A stretch of 64,000 nt of DNA from Fulvimonas soli (GTDB taxonomy: Bacteria > Pseudomonadota > Gammaproteobacteria > Xanthomonadales > Rhodanobacteraceae): contig NZ_QGHC01000001.1 of the NCBI RefSeq assembly GCF_003148905.1, positions 273,128 through 337,127 of the forward strand, in the 5' to 3' direction. The stretch's first letter is position 1. Each line of letters begins with the position of its first letter. The position numbers and the translations under genes were made by a program. Below are positions 26,250 through 34,865 of the stretch, one piece after another. The notes under the pieces were generated by a model. The model made no database searches, was not told the origin of the DNA, and saw only the letters and a list, made by a program, of their open reading frames with translations.

Positions 26250-27023
26250 TCAGGCGAGCGAGAGGCCGAACAGGCGGTCCGCGTTGGCGGTGGTCGCGGC
26301 GGCGATTTCCTCCGGCGCCTGTCCGCGCAGCCCGGCCACGCAATGCAGCACCTCGGGCACGCGGGCCGGTTCGTTGCGCTGGCCGCGGTGGGCGGCGTCG
26401 GGCTGGTCGGGCGCGTCGCTCTCCAGCAGCAGGAACTCCAGCGGCATCGCCGCCACGATGCGGCGCAGCCGCTGCGCGCGCCCGTAGGTCACCGGCCCGC
26501 CGATGCCGAGGTGGAAGCCCAGCCGCCACAGCTGGCGAGCCTGCTCCTCGCTGCCGGAGAAGCTGTGCACCACGCCGCGCAGGCCAGGATGGGCGCGCAG
26601 GGTCAGGATCACTTCCTCCAGCGCGCGGCGCGCGTGCAAGATCACCGGCAGGCGGAGCTCGCGCGCCAGTTGCAACTGGCGCCGGAAGCAGTCGCGCTGC
26701 AAGCCGGCGTCGGCGTCGCCGTGGTAGAAGTCCAGCCCGATCTCGCCGACCGCCACCGCGCGGTGGCGCTCCAGCCACCCGGCGAGCGCCTCGACGTGCC
26801 CGGGCTGGTGCCGCGCCATGTACAGCGGGTGCAGGCCGTAGGCGGCATGCACGCCGTCATGTTGCCGCTGCAATGCGTCGATGCGGTCCCAGCTGGGGCG
26901 GTCGACGGCGGGCACGACCAGCGCGCGCACGCCGGCTGCCAGGCTGCGCGCCAGCACGGCCTCGCGGTCGGCGTCGAAGGCCGCGTCGTCGAGGTGGACG
27001 TGACTGTCGACCAGGGCTGGCAT
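26250..27023 (-). CDS. TatD-family metal-dependent hydrolase
   Basis: A 257-residue TIM-barrel hydrolase. Metal ligands appear in ALVDSHVHLDD (HxH), AVGEIGLDFYHGDAD (Glu), LPVILHARRALEEV (His), GVVHSFSGSEEQA (His) and LLESDAPDQP (Asp). The subgroup is YjjV-like. TatD enzymes act on DNA 3' ends or D-amino-acyl substrates; the exact role of this branch is open. It is transcribed towards marR but separated by 72 bases and the operator, so it is likely a separate unit. Confidence 0.93.
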   Translation of the reverse strand: MPALVDSHVHLDDAAFDADREAVLARSLAAGVRALVVPAVDRPSWDRIDALQRQHDGVHAAYGLHPLYMARHQPGHVEALAGWLERHRAVAVGEIGLDFYHGDADAGLQRDCFRRQLQLARELRLPVILHARRALEEVILTLRAHPGLRGVVHSFSGSEEQARQLWRLGFHLGIGGPVTYGRAQRLRRIVAAMPLEFLLLESDAPDQPDAAHRGQRNEPARVPEVLHCVAGLRGQAPEEIAAATTANADRLFGLSLA

Positions 27024-27202
27024 GCGCGATCCGGGGCGGGAATATCCAGGTTGTGATGCACTTCCGCCTCGCGCGGCGCGTTAAGGCCGCGTGACGGGAA
27101 CGGTCTAAGTCGGATTCAGTATGGTAGAGGTTCAATGGCGACGCAGGTGAGGGGCCCTGCGACCGCATGGTGCCTCGCCATTTCCACCCGAGGAGAAATT
27201 CC

Positions 27203-27817
27203 ATGAACAGGTTGACGGTCAATGTGCTTAATGTGGGGATCGCGGCGGCGCTCGCGATGAGCCTTTCGGCTTGCAACCGGGAAGCCAGCGCGGACGCCGG
27301 CGCAGCAGGCGCCACGGCCGCGCAGGAAAGCGCGCCGGCGCCCGCCGCCGCTCCGGCCGCGGAGGACAGCGGACCGAAGTACGCCAAGGTGGTCAGCGTC
27401 GATCCGGTGCGGCAGACGGTGAATACGCCGCGCCAGGTCTGCCACGACGAGGTCGTCAGCCACACCGAGCCGCCGAAGGACCAGCACCAGATCGCCGGCA
27501 CCGCCATCGGCGCCGTGGTCGGCGGCGTGCTGGGTAACCAGGTCGGCGGCGGCAAGGGCAAGACGCTGGCCACCGTGGCCGGCGCGGTCGGCGGCGGCTA
27601 TGCCGGCAAGAAGATCCAGGAGAGCCGCCAGCACGGCACCACCACCACCACGACCGAGCGCCGCTGCGAGACCGTCACCGACTCGTCCACCAAGGTGGTC
27701 GGCTACGACGTGCGCTACGAGTACAACGGCGTGACCCGCACCGTGCGGATGGACCACGATCCGGGCGACCGCGTGCAAGTGCAGGAGGGCGTGGTCGCGG
27801 TGTCGGATGCCCATTGA
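27203..27817 (+). CDS. Glycine-zipper 2TM lipoprotein (1)
   Basis: A 204-residue exported protein. ATG at 27203 has AGGAG eight bases before it, overriding an earlier in-frame start. The signal peptide ends in a lipobox-like AMSLSACNREA. An Ala/Pro linker leads to KYAKVVSVDPVRQTVNTPRQ, then the glycine-zipper hairpin GTAIGAVVGGVLGNQVGGGK and VAGAVGGGYAGKKIQESRQ, and a C-terminal beta domain (GYDVRYEYNGVTRTVRMDHD). Such proteins sit at the inner face of the outer membrane and resemble SlyB/PcP. The next gene encodes a smaller paralogue 31 bases downstream. Confidence 0.85.
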   Translation: MNRLTVNVLNVGIAAALAMSLSACNREASADAGAAGATAAQESAPAPAAAPAAEDSGPKYAKVVSVDPVRQTVNTPRQVCHDEVVSHTEPPKDQHQIAGTAIGAVVGGVLGNQVGGGKGKTLATVAGAVGGGYAGKKIQESRQHGTTTTTTERRCETVTDSSTKVVGYDVRYEYNGVTRTVRMDHDPGDRVQVQEGVVAVSDAH

Positions 27818-27848
27818 CGATGACTTGCCAGAAGGAAGGAGGTGCGCG

Positions 27849-28322
27849 ATGACGGTCCGCTTCAACGGATGGGCCCTGGCCTCGATGCTGGTCGCCAGCC
27901 TGGCGCTGGCCGGCTGCGAGACCAGCGGCCCCAGGTATGGCACCACCTACTCGTCGTCCGGCTACGGCTACAACGGCGGGCGCTGCAGCACCTGCGGCGT
28001 GGTGCAGAGCGTGCAGCAGGTGTACGTGCAGGGCGGCAACAACGGCACGCTGGGCGCGGTGATCGGCGCGGTGGCGGGCGGCGTGCTCGGCAACACCGTC
28101 GGCAAGGGCGACGGCCGCAAGGCCGCCACCGTGGGTGGCGCGGTGGTCGGCGGCGTGGTCGGCAACCAGGTCGGCAAGAACAGCGGCGGCGGCGACGTCG
28201 CCTGGCGCGTCGAGGTCCGCCTGGACAACGGCCAGTACGCCACGGTCACCCAGCGCGAGGACCCGGGCGTGCGCAACGGCGACTACGTCGAGGTGCGCGG
28301 CGACCGCGTGTATGCCAGGTGA
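27849..28322 (+). CDS. Glycine-zipper 2TM lipoprotein (2)
   Basis: A 157-residue lipoprotein. AAGGAGG lies just upstream of ATG 27849. The lipobox is LALAGCETSG, followed by a Tyr/Ser/Gly-rich linker with two cysteines (GGRCSTCGVVQ), the glycine zipper (LGAVIGAVAGGVLGNTVGKG, ATVGGAVVGGVVGNQVGKN) and a C-terminal strand domain (VRLDNGQYATVTQREDPGVR) that differs from the first paralogue. The two genes form one unit ended by a strong terminator. Confidence 0.87.
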   Translation: MTVRFNGWALASMLVASLALAGCETSGPRYGTTYSSSGYGYNGGRCSTCGVVQSVQQVYVQGGNNGTLGAVIGAVAGGVLGNTVGKGDGRKAATVGGAVVGGVVGNQVGKNSGGGDVAWRVEVRLDNGQYATVTQREDPGVRNGDYVEVRGDRVYAR

Positions 28323-28353
28323 TTGGACGTCTGGACGTCCATTGAAAAAGCAG

Positions 28354-28385
28354 AAAGGCCATCCTCGCGGATGGCCTTTTCCTTT
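28354..28385 (+). terminator. Rho-independent terminator after the glycine-zipper genes
   Basis: AAGGCCATCC-TCGC-GGATGGCCTT gives a perfect 10-bp stem with a four-base loop, followed by TTCCTTT. It lies 32 bases beyond the stop codon. The A-run before the stem makes it partly usable from the other side, where the sleB gene ends. Confidence 0.9.
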
Positions 28386-28410
28386 GTGAGGCGGCGCGGA
28401 TGGCGCGCTT

Positions 28411-28845
28411 TCAGTTGACCGCGTAGAAGCGGTGCTCGCCGATGGTCGTGCCGGCGCGGTTGAGCGACCAGGACGGCGCGATGGCGACGGTGGCGAAGTG
28501 GTCGGCGTGCGGCACGTAGAGCCGGCGCTCCTTGAGCGGAAGCTCCCAGTTGTTGAGCGACTGCCCGGCGATCTGCCACGCCTTGCGGAAGGCGGCGAGG
28601 TTGTTGATGTCGAACGAGCCGGGCGTGGTGGTCACGGCGAACTGGTGCGGCGCGGTCACCACCTTGCAGACGGTGTCGCCCCACAGGCCGCGCTCGCGCC
28701 GCCGCAGCGCGACCTCGGCCACGGCCATCTGCCCCACGGTGGATTCGCTGCGCGACTCCAGATAGACCGTCGTCGCCAGGCAGGCCTGGTCGGCGACGGG
28801 CTGGGGGAGCACGGACGCTACCCACATCAGCAGGGAAAGTTTCAT
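28411..28845 (-). CDS. SleB-type cell wall hydrolase
   Basis: A 144-residue exported peptidoglycan hydrolase. The start ATG 28845 has GGAGG upstream and gives a signal peptide (MKLSLLMWVASVLPQPVADQ). The Hydrolase_2 core follows: CLATTVYLESRSESTVGQMA (catalytic Glu), VAEVALRRRERGLWGDTVCK and VVTAPHQFAVTTTPGSFDIN. SleB-like enzymes cleave the glycan strand; in Gram-negatives they are used in envelope remodelling. It converges on the glycine-zipper unit. Confidence 0.88.
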   Translation of the reverse strand: MKLSLLMWVASVLPQPVADQACLATTVYLESRSESTVGQMAVAEVALRRRERGLWGDTVCKVVTAPHQFAVTTTPGSFDINNLAAFRKAWQIAGQSLNNWELPLKERRLYVPHADHFATVAIAPSWSLNRAGTTIGEHRFYAVN

Positions 28846-29273
28846 TGTCTGCCTCCAACGTGCTGTACGCGCCGGACGGAACCGCTGTCCGGCGCGCCGT
28901 TGCGGTGGACGGGCGGGCAGGCCGTTCCACCTGGATGGATCGCGCGGAGAAACTCTCAAGAGTCGCGCGACTTGCCACGGGATTGTGGCTCCCGACGGCT
29001 GATCCGGTGCCGGCGGGGCAAGTACTGCCTGGCGTTGTGCGGACCCTTTCGGTCCCTGGCACTGCATCGCTTCGCGCGGTGCGCGGAGCGGAACGCTCGT
29101 CTCCGGCTTTCGCCGGGTCGCGCCGATCCGGACCCCTCCGGTTCGTCGCGTCTTCCGGCACCCGTGGGCGATGGGTGCCGCCAAATTCGATCGGCGGAGC
29201 CTAGTGTCCGATGCCGGCTCTGGCAAGTGCCGGGTCGGCCCGGTTCATCTTTTGCTCACGTTTGTTTCACGCA
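28846..29273. other. 428-base gap between ygfZ and the sleB-like gene
   Basis: No open frame here has a ribosome binding site or a domain. I see two small stems, CCGGG-TCGG-CCCGG near 29230 and GGCACCC/GGGTGCC at 29157-29179, neither with a T-run. The stretch must carry the promoter of the sleB-like gene on the minus strand, but no clear -35/-10 pair stands out. Confidence 0.5.
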
Positions 29274-30074
29274 TCACGCGCGCATCGGCGACGTGCGCGC
29301 GTCGGCGAGCACGATGCCCACGCCGTCGATCGCCAGGGCGCCGCCTGCGAGTTGCTGTGCGTCGTCGTCGTGCATCACGGCGAGCGCTTCGCAACCGTCG
29401 CCGGCGGGCATCGCGTCGAGCACAACGATCTCGCGCACGCCGTCGCGCAGCAGGCTGCCCGGCGGCAGCGGCCGCGACAATACGACATGCTGCATATGCC
29501 GCTTGTGGCCGCCGCGATAGTGCAGGCGCGCGACGATTTCCTGCCCGGGATAGCAGCCCTTGTCGAGCGCGGTGGCGTGCAGCGCGTCCAGCGAGAGCGC
29601 GGGCGGCAGGAAGGTGTCCAGCGCCGCGGACGGAAGCCATGGCCAGCCTGCGCGGATCTGCGGCAAGCGCCATGCGTCGTCGCGCTGCGCGCCGACCACC
29701 AGCGAGTGCGTTCCGCAGCCGAACCGCAACACGCCGTCACCTGCTTCGACGGCGTGCACGGGCATCGCTTCGGACGTGCCCAGCGGCAGAGCGGAACCTG
29801 CGGCGAGCCTGACCCTGGCGCGCAGGACGTAGCGTTGCAGCGCGCCCGCGAGCGCGACCGCCTCGCCGCCGCGCAGCAGCAGCAGCAGGCGTTCGTCGGC
29901 CAGCCTGGCGAGATGGAACAGCGCGCGCACGCGCCCCTGCGGGTCGAGCCAGGCGCTGAACTGCCAGCGCCCGGTCTCGAGCGCGGCGAGGTTGCTGCTG
30001 AATTGCGCCTGCGCGAAGGCGACGGCGTCGGCGCCCTCGATCGATACGGTCTCGGCGGAGTAGTGGCTGGGCAT
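29274..30074 (-). CDS. ygfZ: YgfZ-type folate-binding Fe-S/tRNA-modification factor
   Basis: A 266-residue GcvT-fold protein from MPSHYSAETVSIEGADAVAF. The signature ATALDKGCYPGQEIVARLHY contains the K-G-C-Y-x-G-Q-E motif that defines YgfZ/IBA57. It supports repair or assembly of certain Fe-S enzymes such as MiaB using tetrahydrofolate. An in-frame start 11 codons upstream exists but gives an atypical Arg-rich leader. It is divergent from the succinate dehydrogenase unit, whose Fe-S subunit could be a client. Confidence 0.92.
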   Translation of the reverse strand: MPSHYSAETVSIEGADAVAFAQAQFSSNLAALETGRWQFSAWLDPQGRVRALFHLARLADERLLLLLRGGEAVALAGALQRYVLRARVRLAAGSALPLGTSEAMPVHAVEAGDGVLRFGCGTHSLVVGAQRDDAWRLPQIRAGWPWLPSAALDTFLPPALSLDALHATALDKGCYPGQEIVARLHYRGGHKRHMQHVVLSRPLPPGSLLRDGVREIVVLDAMPAGDGCEALAVMHDDDAQQLAGGALAIDGVGIVLADARTSPMRA

Positions 30075-30146
30075 GCGTGCGAGGTGGGGACGGCAGCGGC
30101 GGGGCACAAGCGCTTCCGATACCGGCGCGCGCGCGGGGCGTCAAGG

Positions 30147-30176
30147 TTGTGCCGACCCGGCCGCAGGTATTAGGCT
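30147..30176 (+). promoter_or_regulatory. Candidate promoter of the sdh unit
   Basis: TTGTGC, an 18-base spacer and TAGGCT end 16 bases before the sdhAF4 ATG. The match is modest, and the short leader leaves no clear ribosome binding site. Confidence 0.35.
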
Positions 30177-30192
30177 TTTGCGGCTAACAACC

Positions 30193-30363
30193 ATGTCCGA
30201 TACATCCTCTCAAACCGGTTCCGAGCCCGTCGCCGCCGACATTGCGGAGCGTCCGGCTGCGCCCGCCATCCCGGCGGGCGGCAAGGAGCGGACGGAGCGA
30301 ACGGCGCCGGATCCCACCCGCTACGGCGATTGGGAAAAGAACGGGCGCTGCATCGACTTCTGA
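30193..30363 (+). CDS. Succinate dehydrogenase assembly factor 4 (DUF1674)
   Basis: A 56-residue microprotein. After a low-complexity N-terminus the C-terminal 20 residues (DPTRYGDWEKNGRCIDF) are the DUF1674/SDHAF4 signature. SDHAF4 binds free flavinated SdhA and shields it until it joins SdhB. It opens the succinate dehydrogenase cluster, 87 bases before sdhC, which matches that role. It is too short for many gene finders. Confidence 0.9.
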   Translation: MSDTSSQTGSEPVAADIAERPAAPAIPAGGKERTERTAPDPTRYGDWEKNGRCIDF

Positions 30364-30450
30364 GGTCGTCGGGCCGGCGTCTGCCGTCGACCCGCGGACC
30401 GCGGAAGCAGGGCGGTCGGGCATCAGCGATTCCACTCAAGGATAGCCGCC

Positions 30451-30846
30451 ATGGCAGACACGCGACGACCGCTCTCTCCGCATCTCCAGATCTACAAATG
30501 GCAAGTGCAGATGGTGACCTCCATCCTGCACCGCGCCACCGGCATCGCCCTCTCGGTCGGAACCCTGCTCGTGCTGTGGGGGGTGTTCTCCCTCGCCAGC
30601 GGCGAAGACAGCTACAACCGCTTCAAGGCCTGCATCGGCAGCCCGGTCGGCATGGTGCTGCTGCTCGGCTGGACGTGGTCGCTGTTCTACCACCTGTGCA
30701 ACGGCATCCGCCACCTGTTCCAGGACGGCGGCATGGGCTACGCCATCCCGCAGTTCGTCCGCTCCAGCTGGCTCTCCATCGTCGGCAGCATCGTGCTGAC
30801 CCTCGTCGTGTGGGCCTACGTGCTGAGCTCGGGAGGTGCGGCATGA
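30451..30846 (+). CDS. sdhC: Succinate dehydrogenase cytochrome b556 subunit
   Basis: A 131-residue membrane anchor with three helices. [20 protein letters not shown] and [12 protein letters not shown] are the SdhC signature, and the haem ligand is in [17 protein letters not shown]. With SdhD it binds haem b and ubiquinone. A good AGG site precedes the ATG, and the stop overlaps the sdhD ATG (ATGA). Confidence 0.96.
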   Translation: MADTRRPLSPHLQIYKWQVQMVTSILHRATGIALSVGTLLVLWGVFSLASGEDSYNRFKACIGSPVGMVLLLGWTWSLFYHLCNGIRHLFQDGGMGYAIPQFVRSSWLSIVGSIVLTLVVWAYVLSSGGAA

Positions 30847-31256
30847 GCGCGAACGGACAGCAGCACGACGTGCGCAGCCAGCTGCGCAATCCCCTGAAGC
30901 GCGCGCGCGGCCTCGGCTCGGCGCATTCCGGCGTCGGCCACTGGTGGACGCAGCGCGTCACGGCCGCCGCCCTGGTGTTCCTCGCCCTGTGGTTCGTCGT
31001 GACGGTGCTGGGCGCGCTGCACGCCGACTACGCGACGGCGAGGAGCATCGTCGCCAGACCGTGGAACGCGGTGCTGCTGGTGGCCTTCGTGCTCACCGTG
31101 TGCTGGCACGCCGTGCTCGGCCTGCAGATCGTGATCGAGGACTACGTCCATACCCGCTGGAAGGAAGTCGCCCTCCTGGTGCTGGTGAAGTTCATTGCGG
31201 TGCTCGGCACGCTGGCGACGCTGATGGCCGTGCTGCACGTGGCGCTGGGAGCCTAA
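30843..31256 (+). CDS. sdhD: Succinate dehydrogenase membrane anchor subunit
   Basis: A 137-residue membrane protein. The N-terminal [20 protein letters not shown] and [16 protein letters not shown] begin helix 1, and the conserved haem/quinone histidine and aspartate are in [20 protein letters not shown]. Three helices are visible. Start and stop are fixed by the overlap with sdhC and by sdhA starting five bases after the stop. Confidence 0.95.
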   Translation: MSANGQQHDVRSQLRNPLKRARGLGSAHSGVGHWWTQRVTAAALVFLALWFVVTVLGALHADYATARSIVARPWNAVLLVAFVLTVCWHAVLGLQIVIEDYVHTRWKEVALLVLVKFIAVLGTLATLMAVLHVALGA

Positions 31257-31261
31257 GGTCG

Positions 31262-33049
31262 ATGGAAAGCTACAAGATCCAACAGCACAAGTACGACGTG
31301 ATCGTGGTCGGCGCCGGCGGCGCGGGCCTGCGCGCCACCTTCGGCCTGGCCGAGAAGGGCCTCAAGGCCGCGTGCATCACCAAGGTGTTCCCGACCCGCT
31401 CGCACACCGTGGCGGCGCAGGGCGGCATCTCCGCCGCGCTGGGCAACATGGGCGAGGACGACTGGCGCTTCCACTTCTACGACACCATCAAGGGCTCGGA
31501 CTGGCTGGGCGACCAGGACGCCATCGAGTACATGTGCCGCGAGGCGATCCCGGCGATCATCGAGCTGGAGCACTACGGCGTGCCGTTCTCGCGCACCGAG
31601 GAGGGCAAGATCTACCAGCGCCCGTTCGGCGGCATGACCACCCACTACGGCAAGGGCACCGCGCAGCGCACCTGCGCCGCGGCCGACCGCACCGGCCACG
31701 CCATCCTGCACACGCTGTACCAGCAGGCGCTGGCGCACGACGCCACGTTCTTCATCGAGTACTTCGCCATCGACCTCATCTTCGACGACGAGGGCGTGTG
31801 CCGCGGCGTGCTGGCGCTGGACATGAACGAGGGCACCTTGCATTTCTTCCGCGGCCAGGCGGTGGTGCTGGCCACCGGCGGCTACGGCCGCGCCTACTTC
31901 AGCGCCACCTCGGCGCACACCTGCACCGGCGACGGCGGCGGCATGGTGCTGCGCGCGGGCCTGGCGCTGCAGGACATGGAGTTCGTGCAGTTCCACCCGA
32001 CCGGCATCTACGGCTCGGGCTGCCTCATCACGGAAGGCGTGCGCGGCGAGGGCGGCTACCTCACCAACTCCAACGGCGAGCGCTTCATGGAGCGCTACGC
32101 GCCGAACGCCAAGGACCTGGCCTCGCGCGACGTGGTCAGCCGCGCGATGACCATGGAGATCCGCGAGGGCCGCGGCGTGGGCGAGCACAAGGACCACATC
32201 CACATCAACCTGATGCACCTGGGCGCGGACGTGATCCACGAGCGCCTGCCGGGCATCGCCGAGTCGGCGCGCATCTTCGCCGGCGTGGACGTGACCAAGG
32301 AGCCGATCCCGGTCATCCCCACCGTGCACTACAACATGGGCGGCATCCCGACCAACTACCACGGCGAGGTGGTGCAGAAGCGCGGCGACGACGTGGACGC
32401 GGTGGTGCCCGGCCTGTTCGCCATCGGCGAGGCGGCCTGCGTGTCGGTGCACGGCGCCAACCGCCTGGGCTCCAACTCGCTGCTCGACCTGGTGGTGTTC
32501 GGCCGCGCGGCGGCGCTCCGCTGCGCCGAGATCATCCAGCCGGGCGCGCCGCACAAGGACCTGCCGGCCAGCGTGCTGGACAAGGCGCTGGCGCGCTTCG
32601 ACGGCCTGCGCCATGCCAAGGGCGAGCTGCCCACCGCGAAGATCCGCCTGGAGATGCAGCGCACCATGCAGTCCGACGCCGCGGTGTTCCGCACCGGCGA
32701 GTCGCTCAAGGAGGGCTGCCGGAAGATCTCGAAGGTGTATGAGTCCTTCAAGGACGTCGGCGTCAGCGACCGCTCGCTGGTGTGGAACTCCGACCTGATC
32801 GAGACGCTGGAGCTGTCCAACCTGCTGGGGCAGGCCGTGGCCACCATGTACTCGGCCGAGCAGCGCACCGAGAGCCGCGGCGCGCACGCCCGCGAGGACT
32901 TCCCGGAACGCGACGACCACAACTGGCAGAAGCACACGCTGGTGTCGGTCGACGAGAACGGCGGGACCCGCTTCGACTACCGTCCGGTGCACATGTACAC
33001 CATGACGGGCGACGTCGAGGTGGTGCCGCCCAAGAAGCGCGTCTACTGA
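31262..33049 (+). CDS. sdhA: Succinate dehydrogenase flavoprotein subunit
   Basis: A 595-residue FAD protein. The Rossmann motif is [20 protein letters not shown], covalent FAD attaches to His in [18 protein letters not shown], and the active-site region [20 protein letters not shown] and [20 protein letters not shown] is complete. It oxidises succinate to fumarate in the TCA cycle. Length and ending ([14 protein letters not shown]) are those of the family. The ATG is five bases behind sdhD. Confidence 0.98.
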   Translation: MESYKIQQHKYDVIVVGAGGAGLRATFGLAEKGLKAACITKVFPTRSHTVAAQGGISAALGNMGEDDWRFHFYDTIKGSDWLGDQDAIEYMCREAIPAIIELEHYGVPFSRTEEGKIYQRPFGGMTTHYGKGTAQRTCAAADRTGHAILHTLYQQALAHDATFFIEYFAIDLIFDDEGVCRGVLALDMNEGTLHFFRGQAVVLATGGYGRAYFSATSAHTCTGDGGGMVLRAGLALQDMEFVQFHPTGIYGSGCLITEGVRGEGGYLTNSNGERFMERYAPNAKDLASRDVVSRAMTMEIREGRGVGEHKDHIHINLMHLGADVIHERLPGIAESARIFAGVDVTKEPIPVIPTVHYNMGGIPTNYHGEVVQKRGDDVDAVVPGLFAIGEAACVSVHGANRLGSNSLLDLVVFGRAAALRCAEIIQPGAPHKDLPASVLDKALARFDGLRHAKGELPTAKIRLEMQRTMQSDAAVFRTGESLKEGCRKISKVYESFKDVGVSDRSLVWNSDLIETLELSNLLGQAVATMYSAEQRTESRGAHAREDFPERDDHNWQKHTLVSVDENGGTRFDYRPVHMYTMTGDVEVVPPKKRVY

Positions 33050-33140
33050 CTTGAGCACGGAACCCTAGCGGTTCTTCCGAACGTTGTACCGGCGCTCGCT
33101 AGCCGAGCCGTTGAGGCCAGCACGAACCTGTGAGGCAAAC

Positions 33141-33920
33141 GTGGCAGAGTTTTCGCTACCCAAGAATTCCAAGGTCCAGCCGGGCAAGCACTATCCGGCG
33201 AAGGGCGCCAAGAAGCCGCGCACCTTCCGCATCTACCGCTGGAACCCGGACGACGGCCAGAACCCGCGCATCGACACCTACGAGGTCGACCTGGCCGCGT
33301 GCGGCCCGATGGTCCTGGACGCGCTGCTGAAGATCAAGAACGAGATCGACCCGACGCTCACCCTGCGCCGCTCGTGCCGCGAGGGCATCTGCGGCTCGTG
33401 CGCGATGAACATCGACGGCACCAACACGCTGGCCTGCACCAAGGCCATCGAGGACTGCGCCTCGGGCGACGTGAAGATCTACCCGCTGCCGCACATGCCG
33501 GTGGTGAAGGACCTGGTGCCGGACCTCACGCACTTCTACGCGCAGTTCGCCTCGATCCGCCCGTGGCTGCGCACGCAGAGCGCGGCGCCGGACCGCGAGC
33601 GCCTGCAGTCGCCGGAGGACCGCAAGAAGCTCGACGGCCTGTACGAGTGCATCCTGTGCGCCTGCTGCTCGACCAGCTGCCCGAGCTACTGGTGGAACGG
33701 CGACCGCTACCTCGGCCCGGCGATCCTGCTGCAGGCCTACCGCTGGATCGTCGACAGCCGCGACGAGGACACCGGCGCCCGCCTGGACGACCTGGAAGAC
33801 CCGTTCAAGCTGTACCGCTGCCACACCATCATGAACTGCGCGCGCACCTGCCCGAAGGGCCTCAACCCGGCCAAGGCGATCGCGGAGATCAAGAAGCTGA
33901 TCGTGGAGCGCCGCTCGTAA
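33141..33920 (+). CDS. sdhB: Succinate dehydrogenase iron-sulfur subunit
   Basis: A 259-residue protein starting at GTG 33141 with TGAGG just upstream ([20 protein letters not shown]). Three cluster motifs are intact: [20 protein letters not shown] for [2Fe-2S], [17 protein letters not shown] for [4Fe-4S] and [17 protein letters not shown] for [3Fe-4S]. It carries electrons from SdhA FAD to ubiquinone. The 91-base gap after sdhA is larger than elsewhere in the operon and contains a small GAACC-CTAGC-GGTTC stem. Confidence 0.97.
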   Translation: MAEFSLPKNSKVQPGKHYPAKGAKKPRTFRIYRWNPDDGQNPRIDTYEVDLAACGPMVLDALLKIKNEIDPTLTLRRSCREGICGSCAMNIDGTNTLACTKAIEDCASGDVKIYPLPHMPVVKDLVPDLTHFYAQFASIRPWLRTQSAAPDRERLQSPEDRKKLDGLYECILCACCSTSCPSYWWNGDRYLGPAILLQAYRWIVDSRDEDTGARLDDLEDPFKLYRCHTIMNCARTCPKGLNPAKAIAEIKKLIVERRS

Positions 33921-33923
33921 GAA

Positions 33924-33959
33924 GCGTCGCCGCAAAGCGGCGACGCCGTTCTTCCTTCC
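33924..33959 (+). terminator. Stem-loop after sdhB
   Basis: GCGTCGCCGC-AAA-GCGGCGACGC is a perfect 10-bp stem four bases after the sdhB stop, followed by CGTTCTTCCTT. The T-run is interrupted, so it may attenuate rather than end transcription before sdhE. Confidence 0.65.
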
Positions 33960-34074
33960 CCCCTCCGGGGAGAAGGTGCCCGCAGGGCGGATGGGGGGCG
34001 GGCGCTCGCGGCAGGGCCGATCGAAGGCTTTTCTTGGATATGGGCATATCGCAAGATCGGCCCCTCACCTCAAT

Positions 34075-34095
34075 CCTCTCCCCGGCGGGGAGAGG
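34075..34095. repeat. Short dispersed palindrome CCTCTCCCC/GGGGAGAGG, copy 1
   Basis: Nine-base perfect arms around three bases, preceded by CCCCTCACCTCAAT. Similar elements lie near 51.6 kb, 51.7 kb and 60.16 kb. It sits between the sdhB stem-loop and sdhE. Confidence 0.7.
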
Positions 34096-34128
34096 AGGCG
34101 AAGGAGGCGCTTCGCGCATCGTTTCTTT

Positions 34129-34377
34129 ATGGAAGAGGCCCGCATCAAGCGCCTGCGCTGGCGCACGCGCCGCGGCACCCGCGAGCTCGACGCGCTGTTC
34201 GGCGGCTGGCTGGACGAACGCTTCGCCGATGCCGACGAGGCGCAGCGGCAGGCCTTCGACGAACTGCTCGACGTGCAGGACCCGGACCTGTGGGACTGGG
34301 TGATGGGCCACGCGCGCGCGCCGCGCGCGGACTGGCAGGCGATCATCGATGACATCCGCGCCCGCCATCGGCTTTGA
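34129..34377 (+). CDS. sdhE: Succinate dehydrogenase flavinylation factor SdhE
   Basis: An 82-residue helical protein. MEEARIKRLRWRTRRGTREL and DALFGGWLDERFADADE carry the R-G-T-R-E-L-D signature of SdhE/SDHAF2, which promotes covalent FAD attachment to SdhA. ATG 34129 is used since the open sequence upstream is repeat DNA. It lies 208 bases behind sdhB and overlaps the next gene by 29 bases. Confidence 0.93.
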   Translation: MEEARIKRLRWRTRRGTRELDALFGGWLDERFADADEAQRQAFDELLDVQDPDLWDWVMGHARAPRADWQAIIDDIRARHRL

Positions 34378-34777
34378 GTACCGGCCCTCGCGGCTGTTCG
34401 TGCGCGTGGCGCTGGCGGTCGCCGCGCTGGCGCTGCTGGCGGTGCTGCTGTGCGGGCTGGCCGGATGGCTCAAGGCGGCGCTCGCCATCCTGCTCGCGGC
34501 GGCCACCTGGCGCGCGTTGCGGGTGGCGTCGCGCGTGCCGGTGACGGCCGCGGGCTGGGCCGGCGACGGCCAGTGGACGCTGCGCCTGGCTTCCGGCGCC
34601 GACGTGCCGGCGACGCTGGCCTCGCACCGCGTGATCGGCTCGCTGGTGCTGCTGCGCCTGCATGCGCGGGAGCTGGGCGAGGTCGCGCTGCTGCTCGGCG
34701 GCGACAACAGCGACGCGGACCTGCGCCGCCGCCTGCGCATGCGGCTGGCCCTGCCGCAGCCCGGCACGGGGGACTGA
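34349..34777 (+). CDS. YgfX/CptA-like membrane protein
   Basis: A 142-residue protein with two closely spaced N-terminal helices (VALAVAALALLAVLLCGLAG and WLKAALAILLAAATW) and a soluble C-terminal part (QWTLRLASGADVPATLASHR). Position directly behind and overlapping sdhE is the same as ygfX behind ygfY/sdhE in Escherichia coli. That arrangement and the topology are the basis of the call; primary sequence similarity in this family is low. YgfX has been called a toxin affecting cell shape in E. coli, but its role here is unknown. Confidence 0.7.
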   Translation: MTSAPAIGFEYRPSRLFVRVALAVAALALLAVLLCGLAGWLKAALAILLAAATWRALRVASRVPVTAAGWAGDGQWTLRLASGADVPATLASHRVIGSLVLLRLHARELGEVALLLGGDNSDADLRRRLRMRLALPQPGTGD

Positions 34778-34865
34778 CGGCACTTTCCCGGGGCAGCGCT
34801 GTCCCAGCGAATGCCTGATAATGCGCCCACGGGCGGCCCGCCCACCGACTCCACTGCGACCGCCC

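Noticed and set aside
28846-29226. Extended N-terminus for the SleB-like protein
   Set aside because: The extension is Arg-rich and lacks similarity; the ATG at 28845 has a good ribosome binding site and a signal peptide.
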